Shown here: one piece after another, positions 1 through 8,319 of the stretch
How positions within the stretch are numbered: position 1 is the stretch's first letter
Layout: every line of letters starts with the position of its first letter
Source of the DNA: Saprospiraceae bacterium
Lineage (GTDB): Bacteria; Bacteroidota; Bacteroidia; Chitinophagales; Saprospiraceae
DNA length: 64,000 bases
Assembly: GCA_027488935.1 (NCBI GenBank)
Contig: JAIYAP010000061.1
Span: 62,001 to 126,000 of the forward strand
Direction of reading: 5' to 3'
Program-made: the position numbers and the translations under genes
Notes under the pieces: generated by a model
What the model was told of the DNA's origin: nothing
The model's database searches: none
The model's input: the letters and a program-made list of their open reading frames with translations, nothing else

Positions 1-124
1 CGGGTTTTATGCCCATTTTTAAGACTTTTTGCAAATCCGCGACCTGTTCAATCCGTTCGTAATACTGTGCATGGACTTCAATTCCAAAGGTATTAAAAGG
101 CAAAAGCGAAAAATGTTGGTGCAT
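1..124 (-). CDS. murB: UDP-N-acetylmuramate dehydrogenase MurB, 5' end only
   Basis: The first 41 codons of a leftward gene that runs off the left edge. The translation begins MHQHFSLLPFNTFGIEVHA, matching the MurB amino terminus, where a short hydrophobic stretch leads into NTFGI and the start of the FAD-binding (PCMH-type) domain. MurB reduces UDP-GlcNAc-enolpyruvate to UDP-MurNAc in peptidoglycan synthesis in the cytoplasm. The ATG at 124 is the only sensible start: a TATCTTTG box lies about 27 bases upstream of it on the same strand. No catalytic residues fall inside the visible part, so the call rests on the N-terminal signature. Confidence 0.8.
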   Translation of the reverse strand, partial: MHQHFSLLPFNTFGIEVHAQYYERIEQVADLQKVLKMGIKP

Positions 125-150
125 AACGATTGACTTGAACGGCAAAAGCG

Positions 151-180
151 CAAAGATAAATCCTGAAGTGGGATGCTTTA
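151..180 (-). promoter_or_regulatory. Probable promoter of murB
   Basis: Read leftward, TTTG is followed after 22 bases by TATCTTTG (plus-strand positions 151-158). This fits the Bacteroidota sigma-A pattern TTTG/TTG - 17-23 nt - TAnnTTTG. Transcription would start near 145, giving a leader of about 20 nt before the ATG at 124. Confidence 0.55.
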
Positions 181-360
181 CAAAAACTTTAAATGCACAT
201 ACCCGGCCAAAACCCAGCCCTTTCTGTCTAAACCATGCATGACGGAAGTTTAAAGGCTTGAAAGTACATATAAATGTAGCAATGCGACATTCATGTAATT
301 TTTTTGGCAAGCATTTCGCTACTATTATTTTTTTTAATCCCGTCTCAAAAGCGATTTTTT

Positions 361-1350
361 ATGAAACTAACACTACTCATTGCGGCTTTCATTGCGTTTA
401 CCGTGCCCTTAACGGCACAACAAGAGTCGATGTACACCCAGTACATGTTTAACAAAACCTTGTTTAACCCGGCTTGTGTTGGCTCCAACGGACATTTAAC
501 CGCCAACATCATCCACCGGCAGCAGTGGATTGGCTTCGAAGGCGCCCCGGTTACCCAGGCTTTAGGGGTGCATTCTCCCTTGCGCAGCGAAAAAATTGGT
601 GCCGGATTTAGTCTTCAACGCGATAAAATTGGCAGCACGGAAATGTATGATCTGTTTGCTGCCTATGCCTATCAATTTCAAGTAGGCTACAACCTGAAAC
701 TTTCCATCGGCGTTCAAGGAGGCTTTACCAACTGGCATGCGGATTGGAGCGGTATCAACCTGGAGCAAACTACCGATCAGGTTTTTCAACAAAATTTAAA
801 TTTTTGGAAACCCAATTTTGGTGCGGGTGCTTATTTATTCAGCAAGCAATTTTATGTGGGCTTGGGTTGTCCCAAATTGCTGGAATACGATTTAAGTAAG
901 GCAAAAAACGATCAAAATCCGGTATTTGGCAGCACCTATCGGCATTTTTATGGCACCGTCGGCGCTGTATTTCCTATTGGCAGCAGTGCAATGGTATTTC
1001 GGCCAAGCGCGATGGTCAAAACGGCCGGCTTAGGGAGCAGTTACCTGCGCAACGATGGTAAACAACGCATTGGAGCACCGACCACCATCGATTTGGACGC
1101 CTCCGTTTTTATGCAGGAAACCCTTTGGTTGGGCCTGGCTTTTCGCAGCGCTTTTTCGAAACAATACCAATCTGCCGAATCGGTGGATATCCGGGCTGCC
1201 TGGTATTTTCGAAATGGCTTACGCATGGGCGTTACGTACGACATTTTATTGAGTAAAATTCGAAAAGCCAGCGCAGGATCCGTGGAACTGATGTTGGGTT
1301 ACGAATTTGATATTAAAATTAATAAAGTAGCCTCCCCGCGCTATTTTTAA
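361..1350 (+). CDS. PorP/SprF family outer-membrane protein (T9SS-associated)
   Basis: A 329-residue protein with a signal peptide (MKLTLLIAAFIAFTVPLTAQ) followed by QESMYTQYMFNKTLFNPA, the N-terminal signature of the PorP/SprF family (sequence form Q..YTQYMFN...NPA). The rest alternates short hydrophobic and polar strands ending in YEFDIKINK, as in an outer-membrane beta-barrel. Family members anchor or export gliding adhesins and other T9SS cargo. An in-frame ATG at 304 would add 19 residues and spoil the signal peptide, so 361 is preferred. The PorE-like gene starts 21 bp downstream, the usual PorP-like/OmpA pairing. Which paralogue and cargo it serves cannot be told from sequence. Confidence 0.88.
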   Translation: MKLTLLIAAFIAFTVPLTAQQESMYTQYMFNKTLFNPACVGSNGHLTANIIHRQQWIGFEGAPVTQALGVHSPLRSEKIGAGFSLQRDKIGSTEMYDLFAAYAYQFQVGYNLKLSIGVQGGFTNWHADWSGINLEQTTDQVFQQNLNFWKPNFGAGAYLFSKQFYVGLGCPKLLEYDLSKAKNDQNPVFGSTYRHFYGTVGAVFPIGSSAMVFRPSAMVKTAGLGSSYLRNDGKQRIGAPTTIDLDASVFMQETLWLGLAFRSAFSKQYQSAESVDIRAAWYFRNGLRMGVTYDILLSKIRKASAGSVELMLGYEFDIKINKVASPRYF

Positions 1351-1371
1351 AACAAACCTGACCAACCAATC

Positions 1372-3804
1372 ATGATCCGTATTTGCAGTTTATTATTTTG
1401 CTACACCTTATTGTTTGCCGCACAAGCATCCGCCCAATCCATCAACTTGCGCCGTGCAGGCGATGCAATGCAGGAACTGGATTATATGACCGCCATCCTG
1501 CTGTATCAACAAACCCTTCAAAATGAAGATGTTGCAGAGGCGAAAATCAACCTCGCTGAATGTTACCGCAAGATTAACGACACCGAAAATGCCGAGTATT
1601 GGTACGAAAAAGTAGTGCGATTGCCCAATCCGAAGCCTATATATAAACTGTATTATGCCATGATGCTGCAGGCAAATGGCAAAAATCTATCGGCCAAACC
1701 CTGGCTGCAACAATACCTGCAAGAAAATCCCGATGATGCCCGCGGCCAGTTTTTGCTCAAATCCTGCGAAGTGGAAGCGTCTTTGAAAACCCGAAACCGC
1801 GATATTTATGTCGTGACCCCCCTGCCATTTAATTCAAATTTGGACGATTTTAGCCCGTCTCTCATCGACGATCAAATTATTTTTGCCAGCGACCGCGACC
1901 GTGGAACGATCATCAAACGCACCAGTATGTGGACGGGCAACCCGTTTTCTGATTTGTATGCCTTGCAGTATAAAAGGGCGGGTGCACAACCAGGTGATTT
2001 TAATTACACCGAACCGACGAAGTTTTCAAAAGAGATCAATACTAAATACAATGAAGCGGCGGTGGCCATTGCACCCGACCATCAAACCATCTATTTTACC
2101 CGCAACAATTACCTCGATGGCAAAACCGGCCACAGCGAAGAAGGCTTGGTGAAACTGAAAATATATGCCGCTAAAAAAGACCCTGCTACCGGCGAATGGA
2201 GCCAGATTGAAAGCATGCCCTTTAATTCAGATGAATTTCACACGGCATTCCCCTCAGTGAGTGCCGATGGCAAACGCCTGTTTTTTGCAAGCAATAAGCC
2301 CGGTGGCTATGGTGGTATGGATTTGTATGTGAGCAACTGGGAAAATGGAAATTGGGGACCGGCAATCAACCTGGGCCCAATTATCAATACGGAGGGCAAC
2401 GAAATATTTCCCTTTATGGCCTCCGATAACCGTTTGTATTTTGCTTCCAATGGGCACATCGGCCTGGGCGGACAAGATATTTACTACTCCAGTACGACAG
2501 GCGGACAGGATGCCTGGAACCTGCCCATCAATTTGGGCGCGCCCGTCAATTCGAACCACGACGATTTTGCCATTACGTTTGGACGAGATTTGAGTTGGGG
2601 CTTTTTCACCTCCGATCGCGATGGGGGCGTTGGCCGTGATGATATTTATGGATTTCAAAAACATGCAACCCCGGTGGAAGTGTACGCTTATGATGCCTCC
2701 ACCAAAAATCCGCTCCAAGGTGTGGTCATTTCCAGCAGCAAATCGGGACTTTCCATCACCACCGGCAAAGACGGCAAGGTTACTTTTGATATGCGGAACG
2801 CCGATTGCGATGATTTTTCGGTGACTAAAAAAGGGTTTGAAAGCAGCACCCAGCAAATTTGCACCAACGACAGCACCCAAGGCAGTGTGCCCCGCATCGA
2901 AATTGCCGTTCAAAAACAGTATAATTTTACCGTGCAAGGCATTGTTTTTGACATGACCGATGGCTTACCCGCCGATGCTGCCAGTGTGATGCTGCTCAAT
3001 GATTGTGGCAAAGCCATTCCGGAAGCAGTGCTTACCAACGATAATGGCCGTTTTAAATTTAAACTAGACAAAGCCTGTACCTATCGACTCCGGGCGGTGC
3101 ATGATGGATACATTGCCGCCGAATCGGCACCCTTTACCACCAAAGATTTACGCGCCAACCATATTTTTCGGGTAAATATCAACCTGGAGCCCTACCAGGA
3201 TGGCAAAATAACCGCCAGCACCGATGGCAGTCCCCGGTTTAATCCGGCAAGTGGCTTGTACGAACTCCCGGATGGAACCCCGGCCAATTATGTAATGGGG
3301 GAAGGGATGGAAGTCAAAAATGGCATTTTGTACGATGATGGCAGCCCTAGCTTGCCCGCTAAAAACACCTGGGCACGCAGCGGATCGGGCTTTTTGATCA
3401 ATTTATACTACGATTTTGATCAAATTGCAGTTAGCGAAGCCTCCAAACAAGAATTGAGTCGCCTCCTTAATATGTTGCTGACCAATCCGGAAATGAACAT
3501 CGAAATTGCCGCGCATACCGACGCCCGCGGCTCCGATGCCTACAACCTGCAACTGAGTCAGTCCCGCGCCGATGCGGTCGTTGCCTGGCTGGAAGAGAAA
3601 GGCGTACCTAAAAAACGGTTGGTCGCCCATGGTTACGGCGAAACCCAACTGGTCAATCAATGCGGCAATGAGGTCAACTGTACCGAACAGGAGCACCAAC
3701 TCAACCGCCGTACCGAATTTCGAATTCTTGGGAAAAATGGGGAATTGATTTCCAAGCCCCAGAAAGGCGTGAAAGTGGTGCCTTGTGCGGGGTGTCCGTT
3801 TTAA
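1372..3804 (+). CDS. PorE-like OmpA protein: TPR, PD40 propeller, CRD, OmpA C-terminus
   Basis: 810 residues with a signal peptide (cleavage after ASAQ, about residue 22). TPR-like helices lie at about 25-130, WD40-like PD40 repeats at about 150-430 (for example ADGKRLFFASNKPGGYGG), a carboxypeptidase-regulatory-like fold at about 430-610, and an OmpA peptidoglycan-binding domain at about 690-800 with YYDFDQ, HTDARG and NRRTEF. This order matches PorE of the Porphyromonas T9SS, a periplasmic protein that links the secretion apparatus to peptidoglycan. The C-terminal part carries extra cysteines (CGNEVNC and CAGC), possibly disulphides. It lies 21 bp after the PorP/SprF-like gene and is probably co-transcribed. 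Its stop codon is followed almost directly by the 21-bp repeat array. Confidence 0.87.
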   Translation: MIRICSLLFCYTLLFAAQASAQSINLRRAGDAMQELDYMTAILLYQQTLQNEDVAEAKINLAECYRKINDTENAEYWYEKVVRLPNPKPIYKLYYAMMLQANGKNLSAKPWLQQYLQENPDDARGQFLLKSCEVEASLKTRNRDIYVVTPLPFNSNLDDFSPSLIDDQIIFASDRDRGTIIKRTSMWTGNPFSDLYALQYKRAGAQPGDFNYTEPTKFSKEINTKYNEAAVAIAPDHQTIYFTRNNYLDGKTGHSEEGLVKLKIYAAKKDPATGEWSQIESMPFNSDEFHTAFPSVSADGKRLFFASNKPGGYGGMDLYVSNWENGNWGPAINLGPIINTEGNEIFPFMASDNRLYFASNGHIGLGGQDIYYSSTTGGQDAWNLPINLGAPVNSNHDDFAITFGRDLSWGFFTSDRDGGVGRDDIYGFQKHATPVEVYAYDASTKNPLQGVVISSSKSGLSITTGKDGKVTFDMRNADCDDFSVTKKGFESSTQQICTNDSTQGSVPRIEIAVQKQYNFTVQGIVFDMTDGLPADAASVMLLNDCGKAIPEAVLTNDNGRFKFKLDKACTYRLRAVHDGYIAAESAPFTTKDLRANHIFRVNINLEPYQDGKITASTDGSPRFNPASGLYELPDGTPANYVMGEGMEVKNGILYDDGSPSLPAKNTWARSGSGFLINLYYDFDQIAVSEASKQELSRLLNMLLTNPEMNIEIAAHTDARGSDAYNLQLSQSRADAVVAWLEEKGVPKKRLVAHGYGETQLVNQCGNEVNCTEQEHQLNRRTEFRILGKNGELISKPQKGVKVVPCAGCPF

Positions 3805-3842
3805 GGTTAAAACCGGTGCGTTTCTAAGCGCTGCGAAGACTT

Positions 3843-4136
3843 GCGAATCTTTTCTAAGCGCTTGCGAAGCTTCTCTAAACGTTTGCGAAGCTTTTCTAAA
3901 CGTTTGCGAAGCTTTTCTAAACGCTTGCGAAGCTTTTCTAAACGCTTGCGAAGCTTTTCTAAACGCTTGCGAAGCTTTTCTAGGCGCTTGCGAAGCTTTT
4001 CTAGGCGCTTGCGAAGCTTTTCTAAACGCTTGCGAAGCTTCTCTAAGCGCTCGCGAAGCTTTTCTAAACGCTTGCGAAGCTTTTCTAAACGCTTGCGAAG
4101 CTGCTCTAAACGCTTGCGAAGCTGCTCTAAGCGCTT
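3843..4136 (+). repeat. 21-bp minisatellite, 14 tandem units
   Basis: Fourteen head-to-tail units of 21 bp, starting with GCGAA every 21 bases from 3843 to 4116, with one degenerate unit before (from about 3822). The consensus is close to GCGAAGCTTTTCTAAACGCTT. Differences are single substitutions such as AAACG/AGGCG and TTTTC/TGCTC, with no length change. Nearly every unit holds AAGCTT and the mini-palindrome GCTTGCGAAGC. Because 21 is divisible by three, two forward frames stay open (SFSKRLR and CEAFLNA heptads), as do two reverse frames, including a leucine-spaced LRKRLEK heptad. No frame has convincing start signals or a family match. Confidence 0.95.
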
Positions 4137-4310
4137 GCGATATTCAACACCCGGGATTTACATTACAGGATGCGCTCAATTACGCTGACAACTGGACGAT
4201 CAATATGGGCACAGTTTTGTACCCACTATTAGGTGATTAACCCATGAAAGCAGTTATTGACCATTTTTCCACAAACGCTTTTCCCCCATTTTAAACAAAA
4301 TCTTGTTAAA

Positions 4311-4889
4311 ATGAAGTTCTTTTTTGTGTTGTTAAATGCCTGTTGTGATTTTGATGAGGACACTAAGGTAAAAAATGCAGGTACTGCAAATATACAAGCC
4401 GAGGACATTGGGTTAATTTTTGATTGGTGGCCGCTGGATGATTTATTTACGAGTCATCCAGAGATTTTTTGTACTGAACGGCTTAAATACCTTTTATCTG
4501 CACATCATCTACCCTTTTCAGGATTGACATTTGAAGAGGTAAAGCGCATCCATACCGGGTCTAATTGGGAAGAAAACTACCCCAAAGCACGCCCAGGCAA
4601 CTATTGGCATATACGTGTGCACGGAACACCGCTTCTTGATGACTTTGGAACATGGTCCGAAAAACGATATTTAGTGGTTTCTGAACGCGCGATAAATTTT
4701 TTGTTTCTTAACCATGTCACAGATATGATGGGTGGAGAAATTAATATGGATATCGCTGAGTACTTTAGCATCTATGAAAAACTATTAGAGTCTAACAATT
4801 ATCAGACGCTCCCACCTCGGATTTTTGACCTGATACGGTTGGTAGAAGTCCTTAAATATTCCTCAAAATCAGACATCTCTTTAACATGA
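4311..4889 (+). CDS. Hypothetical protein, AT-rich
   Basis: 192 residues starting MKFFFVLLNACCDFDED. An upstream in-frame start at 4257 would add 18 residues, but 4311 sits just after an A-rich run and gives a compact soluble protein. I recognise no family. The composition is acidic and aromatic (FDWWPLDD, GSNWEENYPKARPGNYWHIRVHG), without a clear signal peptide or membrane segment. It overlaps the next gene by 4 bp (ATGA), so the two are likely co-translated. Codons are visibly more AT-rich than in the genes on either side, suggesting a different origin. An immunity-type protein would fit the size and setting, but nothing proves it. Confidence 0.6.
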   Translation: MKFFFVLLNACCDFDEDTKVKNAGTANIQAEDIGLIFDWWPLDDLFTSHPEIFCTERLKYLLSAHHLPFSGLTFEEVKRIHTGSNWEENYPKARPGNYWHIRVHGTPLLDDFGTWSEKRYLVVSERAINFLFLNHVTDMMGGEINMDIAEYFSIYEKLLESNNYQTLPPRIFDLIRLVEVLKYSSKSDISLT

Positions 4890-5347
4890 TACCATTTGGT
4901 AAAAATATATTGTTCTATTTTATTGGTTTTGTTTCTCTTGCACACGGGTGCTCTGAGCCAAACATATCCGATGTTAGAATCGAACGTTTTGAAAAAATGG
5001 ATGAACAACCGGGAATAGAATGTTACCTTGTTTATGGGTATCATCATTCTATTGAACAAGAGGTTGGATTATTGATTGATAAATATGTATGTGATAGTAT
5101 TTTTTCAACCATTAAGATTGAAAGCACAAGCCGCTCCCAAGAAAAACGTTTAGTATTTTTCAAAAAGAATAAAAATACTAATAATAAAGAAACTTACAGG
5201 TCCAAAATAAAAAGAGCAATAGTGTATCGAGATGTAATTTTTGAATATGTTTTTGACAGAAAGGATGATTCCACGATCGTTCCATCACGAAGAATATATA
5301 GAGTTAACGATCCAGATATGGTTATAGAACCATTTAGATGTAACTAA
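4886..5347 (+). CDS. Hypothetical protein, possible lipoprotein
   Basis: 153 residues. The N-terminus MIPFGKNILFYFIGFVSLAHGC has a hydrophobic segment ending at Cys22, a weak lipobox (LAHGC), so export and lipidation are possible. The rest is charged and lysine-rich (KRLVFFKKNKNTNNKE). No known domain recognised. The ATG overlaps the stop of the upstream unknown gene (ATGA), marking a two-gene unit. Base composition is low in G+C, like its partner and unlike the cytidylate-kinase-like gene beyond. It converges on that gene with 21 bp between the stop codons. Confidence 0.6.
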   Translation: MIPFGKNILFYFIGFVSLAHGCSEPNISDVRIERFEKMDEQPGIECYLVYGYHHSIEQEVGLLIDKYVCDSIFSTIKIESTSRSQEKRLVFFKKNKNTNNKETYRSKIKRAIVYRDVIFEYVFDRKDDSTIVPSRRIYRVNDPDMVIEPFRCN

Positions 5348-5368
5348 TTGTATTCAGAGCAAGACAAA

Positions 5369-5953
5369 TCATATATACCGAGGAAACCCAACCCCCTTCT
5401 CCCAATACTCAACCCCCAACAATATAGCCTCGGCCACCTCCACAATACTCCGCTTGCTCGTATCAATCACCAGGTTAAAATTATTCAAATTGGTGCTATC
5501 GGCCTTATATTTGACTAAAAAACGGGCATTTTCGCTGAGTTTGCGGGCCTGAATTTTTTCAATCGCTTCTTCCCTGCTTTTGTAATTTTCGCTGTTCCGG
5601 GTCGGGTCTTTCAAAATCCGGTCGGCCGCGATTTCCACAGGGGTTTGCAAATACACCTTAAAAGCATTGGGCAGAAAAAACCAGGCCATGCGGCTATCCA
5701 CCACATACCCGTGCGGATCGGTGCCCAAGGAGATAAATACACTGTCAATTTGTTCGTCAATCCGTGGGTCGGTGTCCGCCAAACGGTTCATTTCCAGGGT
5801 GTCCATGCCCATGTCGGCTGCCAACTGGCGTTGAATACGGCCGGTTGAAATATATTGAAATCCGGTTCTTTCGCACAATATCGCGGAAGTCGCGCTTTTC
5901 CCACTGCCCAAATCGCCAGTGATTGTAATTTTGGTAGATGTTGCAATATTCAT
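5369..5953 (-). CDS. Cytidylate kinase-like P-loop nucleotide kinase
   Basis: 194 residues. A Walker A loop, GDLGSGKS, sits at residues 13-20 near the N-terminus. STGRIQRQLA and VDSRMAWFF follow in the places where cytidylate kinases bind the nucleotide monophosphate, and a charged lid-like stretch (DPTRNSENYKSREEAIEKIQARK) lies after the core. The family (AAA_17/Cmk2-like) phosphorylates nucleoside monophosphates with ATP in the cytoplasm. It is shorter than classical Cmk (about 225), so the substrate is uncertain. A TACCTTTG box on the same strand at 5974-5981 would give a leader of about 15-20 nt to the ATG at 5953. Confidence 0.75.
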   Translation of the reverse strand: MNIATSTKITITGDLGSGKSATSAILCERTGFQYISTGRIQRQLAADMGMDTLEMNRLADTDPRIDEQIDSVFISLGTDPHGYVVDSRMAWFFLPNAFKVYLQTPVEIAADRILKDPTRNSENYKSREEAIEKIQARKLSENARFLVKYKADSTNLNNFNLVIDTSKRSIVEVAEAILLGVEYWEKGVGFPRYI

Positions 5954-5973
5954 AGGTCCCTAAAAAAAGTACG

Positions 5974-5981
5974 CAAAGGTA
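5974..5981 (-). promoter_or_regulatory. Candidate -7 box for the cytidylate kinase-like gene
   Basis: Read leftward this is TACCTTTG, a full match to TAnnTTTG, 21 bases from the ATG. A TTTTTG lies 15 nt further upstream, shorter than the usual 17-23 spacing, so the -33 element is doubtful. Confidence 0.45.
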
Positions 5982-6041
5982 TATTGTAGATTCCTGCAAA
6001 AACCGCTTTTCTTTGACCCTTATTTGGCAAAACCCAAAATT

Positions 6042-7040
6042 GTGAAAAATAAGCACCTCGTTCTGCTTTTTATGCTTGTGCTGGTTGCTGGCTTATTGCG
6101 TCGGTATGTACCCTTGCCGTATGCACACTTTTTCCAAACCAATTTGATTCGCATCGACCGGGATAGCCTCGATTGGGTTTTCATTTCGGCACCTGGTAGT
6201 AATGTCCTGGAGTTCAAAAAAACCGAACAAGGGTGGGTTGGCACTCAAAATGAACGCACCCTGCTGGTGCCCGACAGCTTGATTGTTCCATTTGTACAGC
6301 CGATGTTTGCCATGGAGTCTATTCGTGCTATTACGGATCAGGAGTTGGATTCCAGTGGTTTGCAAACAAGTAGTTTGATGGTCATTCAACTGCGCACCAC
6401 CGAACAAACGTTGGTCCAAATCGGCATTGGCCGGGTGATCACATACCAGGGCGCGCCTGCAACTTTTGTGCAAATAGACCAGCATGTGGGTCGTTTTTTG
6501 GTAAAAGGTGATTTACGCAGTCCTTTTCAAACCAATTTGAACGCCTTTCGAACACCCGGCATCTGGCATTGGCGCATCGATCAGATACAAGCCTGCCAAC
6601 TCAATTGGCCCGATTTGCCTGCTTTAACGCTCGAACGCAATGATTCAACAGGGCTTTGGGCAAATACCCACGGTGTAACGGTAACGCAAGACCTTTTTGT
6701 TCAATGGCTAAAATGCCTGGACGGTTTGAATACGGCTCCTTATGCCGATCATTTTGATCCGGTGGCACATCCCGATGCGCAGGTCGCAAATTTTGATTTT
6801 TACCAGTCGAAAGATACCGTACGATTAAATTTTTACCAGTTGCAACGGCCAGACCTGCCTGAAGTGTTGCGAAATTATCCGGCGCAAGCAGCATTTTCGG
6901 CCACCTATTTTGTACATTCGAGCCAAAATAAAGGCAATTTTTTTGCCATCACCGATACCGCCAAGGCCCGACAGATTTTGGCCGGACCTGGTCGATTGGA
7001 AGCAGTTTTACGCGATTCACTTGCCCATGATACACATTAA
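6042..7040 (+). CDS. Membrane-anchored protein, DUF4340-like
   Basis: 332 residues from a GTG start (MKNKHLVLLFMLVLVAGLLRR): a short basic head and one transmembrane or signal-anchor helix, then a large periplasmic part. Blocks such as RFLVKGDLRSPFQTNLNAFR, GIWHWRIDQI and LTLERNDSTGLW resemble DUF4340 proteins, which are rich in repeated beta-strand units. A TTG at 6024 in the same frame would add six residues; GTG is favoured because lysine-rich residues then directly precede the hydrophobic helix. It overlaps the downstream FAD oxidase by 14 bp and heads a four-gene overlapping run. Its role in that unit is unknown. Confidence 0.6.
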   Translation: MKNKHLVLLFMLVLVAGLLRRYVPLPYAHFFQTNLIRIDRDSLDWVFISAPGSNVLEFKKTEQGWVGTQNERTLLVPDSLIVPFVQPMFAMESIRAITDQELDSSGLQTSSLMVIQLRTTEQTLVQIGIGRVITYQGAPATFVQIDQHVGRFLVKGDLRSPFQTNLNAFRTPGIWHWRIDQIQACQLNWPDLPALTLERNDSTGLWANTHGVTVTQDLFVQWLKCLDGLNTAPYADHFDPVAHPDAQVANFDFYQSKDTVRLNFYQLQRPDLPEVLRNYPAQAAFSATYFVHSSQNKGNFFAITDTAKARQILAGPGRLEAVLRDSLAHDTH

Positions 7041-8319
7041 ACACACCAAATTGGCCAATTGGGCCAATTTTCCCGTGACGAATGCCACCCTAAGCACCCC
7101 GGAAACCCAGGAAGAATTGCAGGAATACGTGGTGCGGCAGGATCAATTGATTGCACGCGGCAATGGAAAGTGTTATGGCGATGCGGCCCTGGGTGCCCAT
7201 GTTGTTTCGATGCTCAACTTGCACCAACTCTTGCATTTTGATGCTGCCAATGGGATTATTGAATGTGAGGCAGGCAAATTGCTCTCCGATTTATTGCCAA
7301 TTATCGTTCCTGCAGGTTGGTTTTTTCACGTTACCCCCGGTATCAAATCCATTACCGTGGGTGGCGCCATTGCCAGCGATGTGCACGGCAAAAACCATCC
7401 GGTAAAAGGTTGCTTTTCCAATTGGTTGCTTTCTTTTCAACTGTTGCAAGGCGATGGCCAAATCATTACCTGCACTCCTACCCAAAATGCTGATTTATTC
7501 TGGCAAACCTGCGGTGGTATGGGTTGGACAGGCATCATTTTGAGCGCCCGTTTTCAACTAATGCGCATTCAATCGACCGAAATGCGGCAACTCAACGTGC
7601 GCGCACAACATTTGAACGGCCTATTTGAGGCTTTTGAAGAATACGAGGCCTGGTCGTACGCGGCCGCCTGGGTAGATGGCACGGCAGGAGGTGCCCGTTT
7701 TGGGCGCGGTGCGGTGTTTTTTGCCAACCACCTGGAAGATCCAGATCGTCAAAAACCGCTGGCATTTGAAGTAAAACCCAGTTCTAATATTCCATTTTTT
7801 GCGCCCTCCTGGGTGTTAAATCCCTGGTCAATTCGCCTCCACAACGCCATGTACAATGCAAAAGCGGGTAAGCCGGAACACCAGGTTTCGCTTGACCAGT
7901 ATTTTTATCCATTGGACCGGGTACAAAACTGGAATCGTTTTTATGGCCGCCGCGGATTCATACAATATCAGTTTTGTTTGCCCAAGGAAAATGCCCAGGC
8001 AGGCATGGCAACCTTGCTACATCGGGTGCGCAATAGCCCCGACACACCGTTTTTATCGGTACTCAAACGCCATGGTGCGCGTCCCAAAGAGGCCATCCAC
8101 TCCTTTCCCATTGAAGGTTATTCGTTGGCGCTCGATTTTCCGCGTACCAGCACCATTGCACGTTTGGTGCCCATTTTAGATGAAATTGTTTGGGAACATG
8201 GCGGTAAAATATACCTCACCAAAGATGCATTGTCGGCCCCCAAAATGGGTCGGATAGACCCCAACGCCTTTGGAGAAGCCAAATTTTGTTCGCTGCTTAA
8301 AGCCAGAATTGCCCAATGA
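7027..8319 (+). CDS. FAD-binding oxidoreductase, DprE1-like (VAO family)
   Basis: 430 residues from the ATG at 7027. The FAD-binding PCMH motifs are clear: ARGNGKCYGDAALG corresponds to the pyrophosphate-binding loop, followed by TPGIKSITVGGAIASDVHGKNHP, then FWQTCGGMGWTG. The GKNH stretch is typical of decaprenyl-phosphoryl-ribose 2'-oxidase (DprE1) and aldonolactone-oxidase relatives. DprE1 oxidises a polyprenyl-phosphate-linked ribose at C2 as the first half of an epimerisation to arabinose. Upstream open codons back to 6910 lie inside the previous gene and are not used. It overlaps the preceding gene by 14 bp and the following glycosyltransferase by 4 bp. The exact substrate is inferred from neighbours only. 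Confidence 0.8.
   Translation: MIHIKHTKLANWANFPVTNATLSTPETQEELQEYVVRQDQLIARGNGKCYGDAALGAHVVSMLNLHQLLHFDAANGIIECEAGKLLSDLLPIIVPAGWFFHVTPGIKSITVGGAIASDVHGKNHPVKGCFSNWLLSFQLLQGDGQIITCTPTQNADLFWQTCGGMGWTGIILSARFQLMRIQSTEMRQLNVRAQHLNGLFEAFEEYEAWSYAAAWVDGTAGGARFGRGAVFFANHLEDPDRQKPLAFEVKPSSNIPFFAPSWVLNPWSIRLHNAMYNAKAGKPEHQVSLDQYFYPLDRVQNWNRFYGRRGFIQYQFCLPKENAQAGMATLLHRVRNSPDTPFLSVLKRHGARPKEAIHSFPIEGYSLALDFPRTSTIARLVPILDEIVWEHGGKIYLTKDALSAPKMGRIDPNAFGEAKFCSLLKARIAQ

Noticed and set aside
2254-2937. A 227-codon reverse frame inside the PorE-like gene
   Set aside because: Shadow of a strongly supported gene on the plus strand; composition is low-complexity, with no motifs.
3807-4160. A reverse-strand coiled-coil open frame across the 21-bp repeats (LRKRLEK heptads)
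   Set aside because: The frame ends in TAA at 3807 and is closed upstream at about 4160 by another stop, with no ATG, GTG or TTG between, so it cannot be translated as it stands.
3785-4240. Forward open frames over the minisatellite (CEAFLNA and SFSKRLR peptides)
   Set aside because: They follow automatically from a 21-bp unit without in-frame stops. The GTG or ATG starts lack any signal, and one start lies inside the PorE-like gene.
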